Of a DNA stretch of 64,000 nt, positions 12,482 to 23,827 are shown in pieces. Source of the stretch: Marsupella aquatica (taxonomy: Eukaryota; Marchantiophyta); NCBI GenBank assembly GCA_973895155.1, contig OZ316891.1, positions 11,780,001-11,844,000 of the forward strand. The letters run 5' to 3'. Position 1 is the first letter of the stretch, and the number at the start of each line of letters is the position of its first letter. The position numbers and the translations under genes were made by a program. Below the pieces are notes generated by a model. The model was given only the letters and a program-made list of their open reading frames with translations, was not told where the DNA came from and made no database searches.

Positions 12482-12614
12482 CTACAGTTCTTCCCTGCGA
12501 TGGAAATTCTCAATCAAAAACAGCAACCGTGAAGGTGAAGTCACTCCGATCTACAGTTCTTCCCTCCGATGACCGTTCTCAATCAAAAGGAGCAACCGTG
12601 AAGGTAAAGTGACT
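12482..12614. repeat. Two copies of a 65-70-bp direct repeat
   Basis: The units share CTACAGTTCTTCCCT, TTCTCAATCAAAA and AGCAACCGTGAAGGT in order. They are diverged by small indels and carry no coding signal. Confidence 0.65.
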
Positions 12615-13059
12615 GCGCCGAGATGGTCGGACGAAATTGCTCTCATCTCCGTTCCTTTACCAGTCGTCAATCTTTTCAGTTCCAAATCTCAGGTACACTG
12701 GTACAGTGTGTGATTCTGAGGTCGTTCCTTTCATGAGTCTGTCTGGTACATCCAAACGTGGTTGTATCATCATTTCCCAATTTCCCACGCCGATGACTAG
12801 CGCTGCGATGCCTGTGCTGGACGCGTAGGATGCTCGTGCCTGCTGTGCCGGCCACAGCGTGCCGAAAGCCCGAAAGCCTGGTCTCCCGGGCGAAGAAAGA
12901 GTACAGTACTAATCAGTGTGGTGATAATTGGAATGGCGAAGACTCCGCCACCGGCTCGTGAGTTTCACAAAGCGACACATATTATTGCGGGACTGTAAAT
13001 TGCAAATTAAAAACTGGCAGCGGAATACACAGTAGGTGTTCCAGCAGCATATAGATGTA

Positions 13060-13320
13060 CAGCAAGAGATTAAATGGGTTTTTCCATATTCTTCTTTTAC
13101 AACCTTTAATTATCTCGTTCCAGCAGCAAGAGGTTATAATAAATGGGTTTTCCATATTCTTCTTTCACAACCTTTAATTATCTCGTTCCAGCAGCAGGAG
13201 GTTATAATGAAAGGGTTTCCCATATTCTTCGTTTACAACCTTTAATTATCTTGTTCCACCAGCAAGAGGGTTAAACGGGTTTCCCATAGGTGTTTTTTTA
13301 CAACCTTTAATTATCTGGCC
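13060..13320. repeat. About 67-bp tandem repeat, four copies
   Basis: Copies start near 13075, 13145, 13211 and 13278. Each contains GGGTTTTCCATATTCTTC or a variant, CAACCTTTAATTATCT and GTTCCAGCAGCA. The short open frames here are a by-product of the repeat. Confidence 0.75.
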
Positions 13321-13599
13321 ACTAAACACTAAACAAAAGCCCAGATGGATCCAGACATTGTCCCTGCCTATCCCCATGGACTGAGTAAAGTGATCATCAT
13401 GTTTACACCAAAAAGAAAAAGGAACAGGTCGCAGATAGCTGTTAACAACTTTGACTACCTTGGGGAGAAAGTAGTCAAAATGTCATGCCGATCCTGAGTT
13501 ATGGCTTGACACCTTTCACGATCAAGGTTGTCAAGGTACTCAAGCTACCAAGGAAACTGGTTCCGTAATGTAATTGAAACCGGCTGCAAACAGAAAGGA

Positions 13600-13870
13600 G
13601 ACCGTTTACAGGTCAGATTTTAGTCAAAGTGTAAACAATGTGATCTGATTCAATCTAAATGTTCTGAGCAACGGTAAGTAGACCGTTACTTTATAGGTCA
13701 CATTTCAGTCAAAAATGTAAACAATGTGATCTGATTCAATTTAAATGTTCTGAGCAAGTACATCCAAGCTTTGAGTGACCATAAGGGTTCTCATTGTGAC
13801 TCTTTGTATTTTTATTGAAGAGTGATCATCTGGGCTCTCGTTGTGACTCTTTGTATTTTTATTGAAGGGT
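13600..13870. repeat. Two adjacent direct duplications
   Basis: One duplicated unit of about 77 bp contains AGTCAAANTGTAAACAATG and AAATGTTCTGAGCAA (about 13602-13678 and 13681-13757). A second of about 45 bp contains GTGACTCTTTGTATTTTTAT (about 13790-13868). Confidence 0.65.
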
Positions 13871-15369
13871 ATGGGTTATTAATGGCTCCCATGCCAACCT
13901 GGCCCCAAGATTCTTGCATTAATTGGTGGCACTGATCAAAGTTTCAAAATCTCTGAAGCTTAATTTTTTGAAGACTCATAAGGAGGGCTAACAATAGGAA
14001 ACCCATAAGCTTAAACCATCATGGACTCACCACCCTTGGGGGTTACTATTACCCATAACCCAGTCCATCCCGTTGGTTACAGCTTTACACTCGAGTATTG
14101 TCATTTCTGAATTTTCTCTTTGTCTTTTCAAAGCATTCTTGTAGATAAAACCTCCTTGTTACAGGAGCATTATTGGCAATAGTAGCCCTTCACAACTAGA
14201 GCAGAAGCTCTCATTTTCTGGACATTACTATATACTTAGCAATGAGGGGGACTCGACATTAGGCTGCTCATTCCATCAGTGAATGACTCTTGTGCCCTTT
14301 ATGCCAACCACTGGCTCGTATATTGTCTTTATAAGTTAAAATAGGATAACATTAGAATGAACATGCTATGATGTTGGCAAATTTTATGCTTTGAAGTTTT
14401 TCACACATGGGGAGACAAGTGGCACAATAAACCAGAACTGGCAAAGATGAGAATCTGAGAGGGATACTTACAAGTTATGGGGAGACATCTTCTTCAGACA
14501 AATGTATCATGTGTGTCAACGCATGGCATGCACACACCACATTGTCAAGTGCACATGCCATCCCCTGCTACCAGCACTGTTGCCATACTTGCCACCGTCG
14601 TTCTCAGTTGTTCTCCGGAATACGTTCAGGTTGTAGGTTGTCTTGGCTTCCATTCAGTTTTTGGTTCACTCATACCCTGTCACATAAGCATTTTTCTCCA
14701 AGATTCTTCTCACAAAAAACAAACCAGACAAATTATATAAGGTTTGCTAGCCTAATGTGTTTGCCAGTGCAATAGCTGGGTATTAAGGATGCTGTCAGTA
14801 CACATAGCAAAATAAGTTCTATAAATGTTTGACAACCTTAGCTTAATGCTAAGGCCAACCACTCATCCCTTTATGGAATATTTAGTCTCCCATATACTAA
14901 GGCCGGCCACTCATTCCTTTGTGGAAATTTAGTCTCCCTTCCTAGTCTCCCATATAAGGTCTACCAGCCTATGTTCCACTACATAATCCTAAACTATAAT
15001 ACAAGGTTGCGCCTTTTTATGAAGTGGTTGTCATTCAAATTTGCAGTGTCAAAAAATGTTAATCATGTTAAAGAGAAGGAATAAAAGTTATATTAAATTT
15101 AGTGTGCACCAAAAAAATAATAAATACATTCCAAACAAGAGGGGAATAAAATGGGAGACACAAAAGTAGGGAGCCAATGCTAGAACCAATGGGGCACACA
15201 AAACAAGAGAGTGAATGTACATGCATGAGTATCAAGGAGGTATACACATGAAATACCAAAGTACATAATATATATGATACTATATATAATAATGTTATTA
15301 ATTTAATTAAAATTAGGTTAGACTACAAAGACAATATCAAAAGCTGTAATAAAATGTTACTTTTTATTT
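13871..15369. other. AT-rich intergenic sequence, nothing recognised
   Basis: No gene is supported. A short duplicated block (TAAGGCCGGCCACTCAT and its neighbour AAGGCCAACCACTCAT) occurs near 14850-14925. Confidence 0.45.
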
Positions 15370-16345
15370 ATTATAGTAGTCATTCAAATCTTTTCTCTCA
15401 TTGACTTATTTTTCTCACCTCCATATGTTTTTATCTAATATGACATCTTTTCCTCACCTTGCTATATTTTCTTTCTTTGACATATTTTTCTCAGCTCGAA
15501 ATGTTTTCTCTCATCGACATCTTTTCTTACCTTGATATATTTTCTCACCTCAACATGCATCATTTGTGCAAAGCACAGGTATCAGGCCCAATATGTACTT
15601 AATAACATCTTTTACTTCACAACATCTTTTAGTAATGACATACTTTATCTATTGACCATTTTATACTTAACAACATCTTAATACTTGATGACATCTTTGG
15701 CATAACAATATGGTTGGTGACATGACATCTACATACTTGACACAATTTTTTACTTGATGATCTTTAGGGCAACATGCCATCTTTGGCAAGATGACTTCTT
15801 TTTCTTAACAACATCGTTTTACTTCATGACATTTTTCACATAAGAACATCATTCTTGGGAAACACAACATATAATTCTCTTAAGAGCATTTTGGGTGCCA
15901 CAACACTTTCCTCTTAGCGACATCTTGTGGGACACTACATCTTGGGTGCCACAACATCTGTTTTCTTAACAATATCTTGGGCGCCATGATATCCTTATTT
16001 TAATGATATTTTGGGCGACACAACATTTTTTTTCTTAACGACATCTTTTGTGCATTGCATGGGTAATTCCCTCAATGATGTCTTGGCCGACACGACATAT
16101 TTTCTCTCCTTGATGTCTTTGCCGACATGACATCTTTTTTTCAACGACATCTTGGCCGGCATGACAACTTTTTTTCAACGACCTCTTGGCCAACATGACA
16201 TCTTTTTTTCTCAACGACATTTTTTCTCTCCACGACCTCTTGGCCGACACGACATTTTTTCTTTCCACGACCTCTTGGCTGACACAACATCTTTTTTTTC
16301 TCAACGACATCTTGGCCGACACGACTTCTTTTGTGCAATGCACGG
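15370..16345. repeat. Degenerate 28-35-bp minisatellite rich in GACATCTT
   Basis: The unit is roughly TTCTTAACGACATCTTGGGC plus GACACAACAT, repeated with heavy drift and becoming more regular towards 16.3 kb. Near both 16041 and 16323 the related block TCTTTTGTGCANTGCANGGGTA appears, bounding the best-preserved 300 bp. The Lys-rich reading frames on the minus strand here are translations of the repeat, not genes. A loosely similar array occurs at 39.1-39.6 kb. Confidence 0.7.
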
Positions 16346-18210
16346 GTATTGAGCTTATCCCATAAAGGAATAAAGGAATGGCAGCTGACCTTCACCGTAT
16401 AAGTTAATTTGTGGCCAAAATTTAAACAACTCATTACTCCTTACCAAAACCAAAACCCAGGCAAGTACCATCTACATTAGACAGTGCAATTGTGACGATG
16501 TGAGTCGAACTTATACTTTAGACCTTTACATTTCAAGAATAATTGCGCGAAAATCGTCCTTGAAACGCCTTGAATTTTTTCCAGCGCTACCGATTGAGCT
16601 TGAAACGCTTTAAAGATGGGCACAGGCAGTCTTCCCCGCAGTCTTCTCGTTTAGCCACTGAAAACAATTGAATACTTGCAACGCAGGAGGAGCTACAGGG
16701 AGATTAACCTACACGTCAAAAAGAAGCAAACCCAATCATCATCACTCACTGTGACTATAAATCTCTATTGTTGCCTTCGCCTTCCTTTGGAACAAATTCC
16801 TCTCGATCTGCCAATTTGACACTCTCTCAACTCCCATAGGACAACACTGCATTGACTTAAATCCTGAATGTTGATCGAGTGCCGGCTATTGTTTTGTGCT
16901 TGCGGTGGTGGTCTCGCCTACTTTGTTGCAGTTTGGTGACAATTCTCTGGAACCCATGAGTCCGACTGTTGACTACAAGACCTTCTGTGTTGTGCTGGCG
17001 TTATGGAGGTCTACATTACTATCGCTACTCAGGCCAACGACCATCATCATTGGAAGAAATAATCTTGGCAGGTTACTTTGTCCGCATGAGGGATATTAAG
17101 TTATAGCGTTCAACAGGCAATCGACAAGAAAGCATTACTTTTGAATTTTTTGAATGAGCCGCTGGATGAGTCGATGGGCTAAACCAGCGTGCCTCAAGTT
17201 TAAAAGGAGTTGCACAGACTGAGCTTTATTATGAGTACAGCAGAGAGAAACGTGAGAGCGCAACTGAAATTATTTAGAGCAAATGTAAAATTGACAATTC
17301 AACCCAGGCGTTAAAAGTCAGACAACCGGCCAGAATTTCTTATACCATCTTCTACGGCTGCAAACTATATAAGGCTTTCGACGTACTTCTTCAACCTCAC
17401 ACTCTGTCGATCTGTTACTTTTCATTTCTAACGTGTTGGCCAGTGCTTGCCCTCACTAATATTAGTACAAGTGTGAATCCACTCTACTTTCTGTCAATAT
17501 ATTGTTTGGTAGGAGATGTCTTTGCGGATCTGCTATATAGCTATAACAGGGATTTTCATGTGCACTCGATCCCTGAGTTGAAGTCTTCATCTTATCAACA
17601 AGTGCAGGTAGGCTAGCTTTTGCCATTTATATCTCCATAAGACGATCGTGTACGTTGTACTGGAGGGATAATTTAGAAGGTAATTGACAAGAGCTTTCGA
17701 TAAATGTGTATCTCATGTTGTCCCTTAGATTAACACCCACTCCATGGTGCAGAAAGTACCCAGAGCCCATCGCTACTAATGGGTGCATAGCTTTGGTCCA
17801 CATATAGCTATTGTATACATGAGTGACAGTGTCCTCAAAGAGGCTTTCCAGTTATTGTCTTGTACAATGACGGCAACAGGTTCTACCCACCTACAAGTAC
17901 TGGGTACGATTCATGCCCCAAATGTAGTGCATGATTGCGATGCTACAATACAGGACACAATTAGCACCAATGTTTCACGTTCTTTATGTGTCGTACAGAT
18001 TGGGACGTGAGTTAATAGGCAGCCGCCAAAACGGGTCAAATGATTGTTATTCACGATTCGTCATGTTTAAGGAAGGATTCAAGGGATTGTATCGAGAGTA
18101 TTCTGGACAAGAATTCTCCTTCTTCATAAGCTATACATGCCAGTGCCACAGTGAACATGAACAATCGTGAGAGATAACTAAAGGCAAAATCAAACTCCTG
18201 TACTCGGGAG
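16346..18210. other. Upstream region of the RPB5-like gene
   Basis: No supported coding region was found. It presumably includes the promoter and 5' UTR of the gene starting at 18211. I saw no clear core-promoter element that I would defend. Confidence 0.4.
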
Positions 18211-18815
18211 ATGGATGGCGATGATCTAGACGAAGTCTTTTACAATATGCTGACGTCCAAGTCCAGCACTCCGGAGATGGACTCCGATGAGGAAGAAGTG
18301 TTTCCCACTGCGCTGAATTCCAAGAAGACCGGTACTCGGGCGATCGATTGCGATAGTGATGTCGAGGAGGTGTTTCCCACTACGCTAACATCCAAGTCTA
18401 CCGCTAGTCGGGAGCTGGATTGCGATAGTGATGTCGAGGAGGTGTTTCCCACCGCGCTGAGTTCCAAGTCGACCGCTACTCGGAAGATCGGTTGCGATAG
18501 GGATGTCAAGGAGGTGGCTTCCACCGCGCTGAATTATAAGTCGACCGCTACTTGGGTGATCGATTGCGATAGTGATGTCGAAGTGGTGCTTCCCACCGCA
18601 CTAAATTTCAAGTCGACCGCTACTCGGAAGATCGATGGCGATAGTGATGTCCAGGAGGTGGCTCCCACCGCGCTGAATTCCAAGTTGACCGCTACTCAGG
18701 AGATCGATTGCGATAGTGATGTCGGAGTGGTGCTTCCCACCGCACTAAATTTCAAGTCGACAGCTACTCGGAAGGTCGATTGCGATAGTGATGTCGAGGA
18801 GGTGTCTCCCAATGC
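18211..18815 (+). repeat. 72-bp in-frame coding minisatellite (24-aa units)
   Basis: Eight full units and a partial ninth follow the pattern [20 protein letters not shown] plus TRKI. Each has an acidic DSDVEEV-type patch and a Ser/Thr/Lys patch. Copies are very similar at DNA level and all remain in frame, which implies recent expansion and selection or tolerance in a translated region. The first unit ([20 protein letters not shown]) is the most diverged. Confidence 0.9.
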
Positions 18816-20403
18816 CAAGCTACTTCTGACCGCAGATGGCAAGCGCCTGTTCCGAATTCGTCGCACGGTTATGGAAATGCTTAGGGATCGAGGATATCTT
18901 GTTTCTAATTCAGAGCTTATGCGGTCCCCAGAACAATTTTGTGTCAAATTTGGCGAGGCGCCCAATAGGGAGAATTTGAAATTTTGCACTGCTAAGACAT
19001 CAAACCCGGAAGATCGAGTAAGGGGGGTCATTTATATGAAAGGCCGATTTCAATTTCGTTTCCTGCCTTGTTTCCTGCTTAAGGCATCGGTCCCATGTAT
19101 TTGAGGAGCTCGTGTAATGAGCTGTGATCGAGTTTTTGAAGTTTACATGCTTTTGAAGTTTTCTTGATACTATTTGCCAAGGCCGCACCAAGCACGAAAT
19201 CATGCGTTGAAATTGACTAAGTGGTTAGTTGGCATGCCATTGAATTGACAGATCTTGGTGATCTTGCCCAAGCCAACAGGTAAAGACAAGGTGGGAAAGC
19301 CAACCATAGACGAGTGTGCAGGCGACATGAAGGCGAATGATACTCGTCGAGCAATTCTAGTGGTGCAGAAGCCTCTCACTACATTTGCTAAACAGTCCAT
19401 TGCGGTGCTCGACAAACCGTACGAATTGGAAGTTTTTCAGGTTTGCACGCCGCAACTGTCCTTTGGTTGTCAAAGTCTTGAGAGTATATCGTAACCAGTG
19501 TTAAAGTCTTGAGAGTATATCGTAACCAGTGTTAAAGTCTTGAGAGTATATCGTAACCAGTGTTTTGAATATATGTAATTTCTCCCCAGTCTATTATCGA
19601 ATATCATCATAATTTTGGTGAAAAAGTCGCTCTGTCTAGCTGTTCAAAAGCATCGAGTACGACGATTTTATCTGCTCATTCTAATACAGGAGACAGAGCT
19701 GCTAGTGAACCTCATGGACAGCGTGTTTGTGCCAAAACATCAAATCCTCCTTCCCGAAGAGAAGAAAGCTCTGATGGAGAAATACAAGATAAATTCAGAT
19801 GGCAAACAGCAGGTACGTGGGAAGAGTCGCAGGTGTCAGATGTAAGCGCTAGTATATCCAAAACTATGGAGATCGAAGATCTAATAAGAAAACCTTTGTG
19901 AACAACTAACATAGAGCTTCCAGATCGAAGACTATCGTTCAATCACGATATTACATGCATTGAATGCTCTTGAATGATATCCAACGCAATATATTCCGTC
20001 GAGATAAGCCTGGAAGACAGTAGGAAGTGACCGCATCTTTCAACTATATATGTGGGCCCCGAGCTTTAAACAGACACATTGCCTACGTTCCACCAATTGT
20101 TTCAGTGTGATGAGATTTACGACAGAAAATCTATCCAAATGACCAGAATGATTTTGCCCATAAGAGAATCTCGAGCTATATTCAATGTGCAATATTTATT
20201 TTCTGCACGGGTTGATTAAACTGACCTGTTTCTGTGCATTGTTGAATCGATGGACCAATCAGCAGCTGCCGATTCTTCAAAAAACAGATCCTGTGGCTCG
20301 TTATCTTGGACTAGAGAAAGGTCAAGTAGTCAGAATCATTCGCCCTGGAGATTGTAGGGACCCCTCTGCCCAACATCAAGCTATGTACCGAATAGTCACC
20401 TGA
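18211..20403 (+). CDS. RPB5-like RNA polymerase subunit with repetitive N-terminal extension, 4 exons
   Basis: Exons 18211-19017, 19252-19440, 19690-19812 and 20266-20403 are all phase 0 and code 418 aa. From about residue 204 the protein is an RPB5/RPABC1 homologue: [19 protein letters not shown] (jaw domain), then [32 protein letters not shown], and the assembly domain [20 protein letters not shown] ending YRIVT. RPB5 is normally about 205-210 aa and is shared by nuclear RNA polymerases; plants also have paralogues for Pol IV/V. Here about 200 extra residues precede it, made of 24-residue acidic repeats. The C-terminal GQVVRIIRP block is intact but followed by an altered segment ([13 protein letters not shown]). 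I infer a divergent paralogue rather than the housekeeping subunit. Intron 2 carries a 31-bp triplication. Confidence 0.85.
19470..19562 (+). repeat. 31-bp triplication inside intron 2 of the RPB5-like gene
   Basis: Three nearly identical head-to-tail copies of TTAAAGTCTTGAGAG + TATATCGTAACCAGTG, lying between exons 2 and 3. Near-identity points to a recent slippage or replication event. Confidence 0.9.
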
Positions 20404-22351
20404 TGAAAAGACCAGACGCAACATATCCTTTTTTATGCCTGGAGCTGTTTACCAAGCTCTGTGCTTGTGGGATTGTTGGCGGGCCGGGACTGTTTCTATA
20501 AATCAAACAGTTGGTGAATGACATATATGGGTTTCGTTTATCGAGCGAGTTTTCTCTTGGGTTAATGAAAGAGATATGGGATGCAGCTGGCAGTGCGATC
20601 CACATCAGAGTGGCTCAAGCAATGTTCATCTCTTGTTTCCGATGTCATGTAGAATTTTAGACTTTTGGTGGTCTTTCCAGGCGATTGAGAGGGAGTGAGA
20701 GAGAACTTACGCACCATTGCTCATGAATGGAAATCGATGCATCTATCCACAAATTTTGAGATCATTGCAAGGCCAGACTCATTTCTAGCGCAACACGTCG
20801 GTGCTTGATTCGGAAAGATGGCTCATTACATGAAGATCTTGGTAAATGAACACGAGCATTGCCTTTGGCTAGCTAGATTGAAATATAAGGTCTATGTCTC
20901 GAGGCTGTCGACCATCGCGACATTTAAGGAAGTATTTACGAAGAAAACTGCACGAGATATGTATTCTCAGTATGACATAGGACAACGTTTGGTGCACGTT
21001 AGTAATTACCGAAATTGGATTTTGAGCTATTGTGTCTATTCACTCTTAATGGCCTCTGATTGCATACTCCTGGGCTTCCCTGACTATTGAGGACAGTGAC
21101 CGTGGTCTGCCGTTAATTACTTCGTTCCAGGAAATTAATGAGGATGGCCTACTTGGATTGCTTCAGGCAAACTGAGGCTGCTGGATTTTGTAATGCGTGA
21201 CTTGTCCTGGATGCTGCCCCCCCTCCCCGTCTTGATAGCGGGCAATCAGCGTAGACTTCTACAAATGGATCAGTGGCTCCGTATCTTTCAATTTGAATGA
21301 TTTGAAGAAATTAAGACAAAGTGGTTCGAATTGTTCAGCTGGGATCGATCCAATGTGTAAGCGTTGAAATATCTGGCATCGAATATTCACCTGACCAGAA
21401 GATCGATACATAACGTGTCATTTATTTACATCGATGTGGGATCTTTGCATGGTTGCATGTTCAGCATGCATCGAGTACTTGGTAAGATAATCTGCTGTAG
21501 TTCTGTTATCCACTGAATCCTTACTTTGTTGAATACACATAGACTGAGCAGGGAAGTGAAGCTACTAGTACGACACATACAAGCAGAATAAATCCAGGAC
21601 TATTTTGTTTTAAGAGACTTCGATTGTGTACATACATTTTGTTCATGGACAGATAACTATATCGACAATCTCATTATGCATGTTGACCAATTGCGAAGGT
21701 TTGGGATGCTTTGTAGCTCCGACCTGGCTTATTCAATTCAAATGGTACAGCCTGTTTGCGTGCCTCGTGACACTACTTCGAGAGCTACTTAGGCCAATGT
21801 ACGTCGGAACATTTTGATCTACGGGAATTACTATCAAGATTTATTGACATTCTTCGCACATACAGCTAGTACCGGTCGTCCCTTTCTAGATTTTGGGGAC
21901 AACAAGCAACTCTATATATCAATCTGTCAAAGTTTTCAAGGGGTTGATCATCGCACAGCCCCAGAAATTGAGTTTATAAACATGTGTAGACCAAAAGTAA
22001 TTTATTTGTCGGGCACACCAGTGTGAGCCTGCGCTTCGCGTGAGACAGTAGCCAACTTTGAGTAGAATTTGACAGTTGAGACTGCTGCTTCAGGCTGTAG
22101 GAATGGGAGATTGGAGTGGAGCCAGGACTAGCTGGGCATTCAAGTTGTTGTTGGAGCCCGTGTCTTTGGACTGCTTATTAGGAACTGGAGCTAGGTACCC
22201 CGATTGCCGTCGTGACGTACGTTGCTCGTGGCTACTACTACGTGGGTGACTACAGGATGGGCTGAATGATTTGGCTTTGCGAACTCGAACTGTCGTGCCA
22301 ATTCAAGCACATGAGTTCGCGGACTATATAGCTCGAGTCGAGCATTACGCT
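20404..22351. other. Intergenic region between convergent genes
   Basis: This lies between the 3' ends of the RPB5-like gene (+) and the peroxidase gene (-). No recognisable coding sequence was found on either strand. Confidence 0.5.
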
Positions 22352-23779
22352 TTATCGTCCACTAGTTGTACCTGTACTCGTGTTTACGGGTGCCGGAGAA
22401 GGAACAGGGGCCGGAGCTGGAACAGGAGTCGGGGTGGGACTTTTGGCTGCAGGGGCTGGAGTTGGAACAGGAGTCGGGGTGGGGCTTTTGGCTGCAGGGG
22501 CTGGAGCTGGAACAGGAGTCGGCGTCGGAGAGGCCGCAGGCGTCTTTGGATTGAAGACTCTGCAGTTTAGGCGAACTTCGCCTTCGGGGGCGAGGAGGAC
22601 AGAGATACTGGACATCCTGGTCATGGCGGCGGAGAAGTCGGAGAAGAAAGGGTTTGGAAACGGGCTTGGAAAGGTGGCCTCCTCGGAGACGATTTTGGCA
22701 CCGGTGGCGTTGCTGAGCAGTGCAGCGTCGGAGATGAAGAGGCCCTTGTGAGCAAGTACCTTCGAAATTGAAACATGTGGTTAGACATAGGTTCCAAGAT
22801 ACTGTTTCAAACCGTTGATGCAAACCTAGGAAAACTTCTTGTACCTAGCTTGCTACAAAAATAATCACAACCAAAGCAGAGTCCTGTGCAGAAAATCAAA
22901 GAACGTTCCATCTGACTATAAATCTTATTGAGTTTTGAGAAGGTTGAGTTCACCTTTTGTACAGGCCCTGAGTGTGTGCTTATCTATGTTCTTTGACCAT
23001 AGATACCATTGATTCTTAATAAAAGAAACTGATTCTAAGTTTTTTGGGACCATGATGCACTTTCCAGCTACTGATCGAGTTTCTGTAATTAATTCTTCAT
23101 TCCAGATCAGTAAGTTTTTGATCGAGTATCTGCAAGTTAGACTGCATTCCAGATCAGTAAGTTTTTAAGGCATGATTGAAACCGTTTAGGCAAGTAGCCA
23201 AGGGAACGTACATTCGTGTAGTACATGTTGTCGAAGGTGTCGTTGCCGACCGTCGGGTCCATTGGCAAGACGGTCCTCGATTTGCCGTTGCTGAAGGGGC
23301 ACTCAGATTTCAGTTGCTGGGCGTAGGTGGGATCTAGATTGGGATCCACGCCCCCTGGGCCCGTGGAGTTGTATAACCGGCTCTCGATCACGTTGCAATG
23401 AGTGTTGCCAATTGTGTGCGCACCTGTGAATCACCCACGGCAGGAGCACGAATTTAATCATTACCTGTCACGCAACATTTTCATCCAGATGAAGGCACGA
23501 ACGAGCACGCCGTAAGCAATTAAGCAAGCAGTGTTGAGAGAATCCTGCACAAAACATGTCCCTTCACGTACCGTAAACATCGGATCTCATATAATTAGCA
23601 CATCCCAACATCTTATTTAAGCTGATCGCTACAGTGATCGGATTGCAAACCGAAAATGAGTTACGGTAAATATGGATGTCCTGCCGAAGCTAAGAGCTCT
23701 CAGAGTGTCTTGCATTGGATCAGTCCGTGCAACCTCTCCGAATTTAGTGTGGATCTGGTAGCTCGACAACAAATTAATG

Positions 23780-23827
<48 letters not shown>

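Noticed and set aside
16035-16434. Lys/Arg-rich proteins on the minus strand
   Set aside because: They are translations of a degenerate minisatellite, with shadow frames on the other strand.
22352-22420. GPI-anchor signal at the end of the peroxidase tail
   Set aside because: The C-terminus (VNTSTGTTSGR) has no hydrophobic stretch, so an anchor is unlikely.
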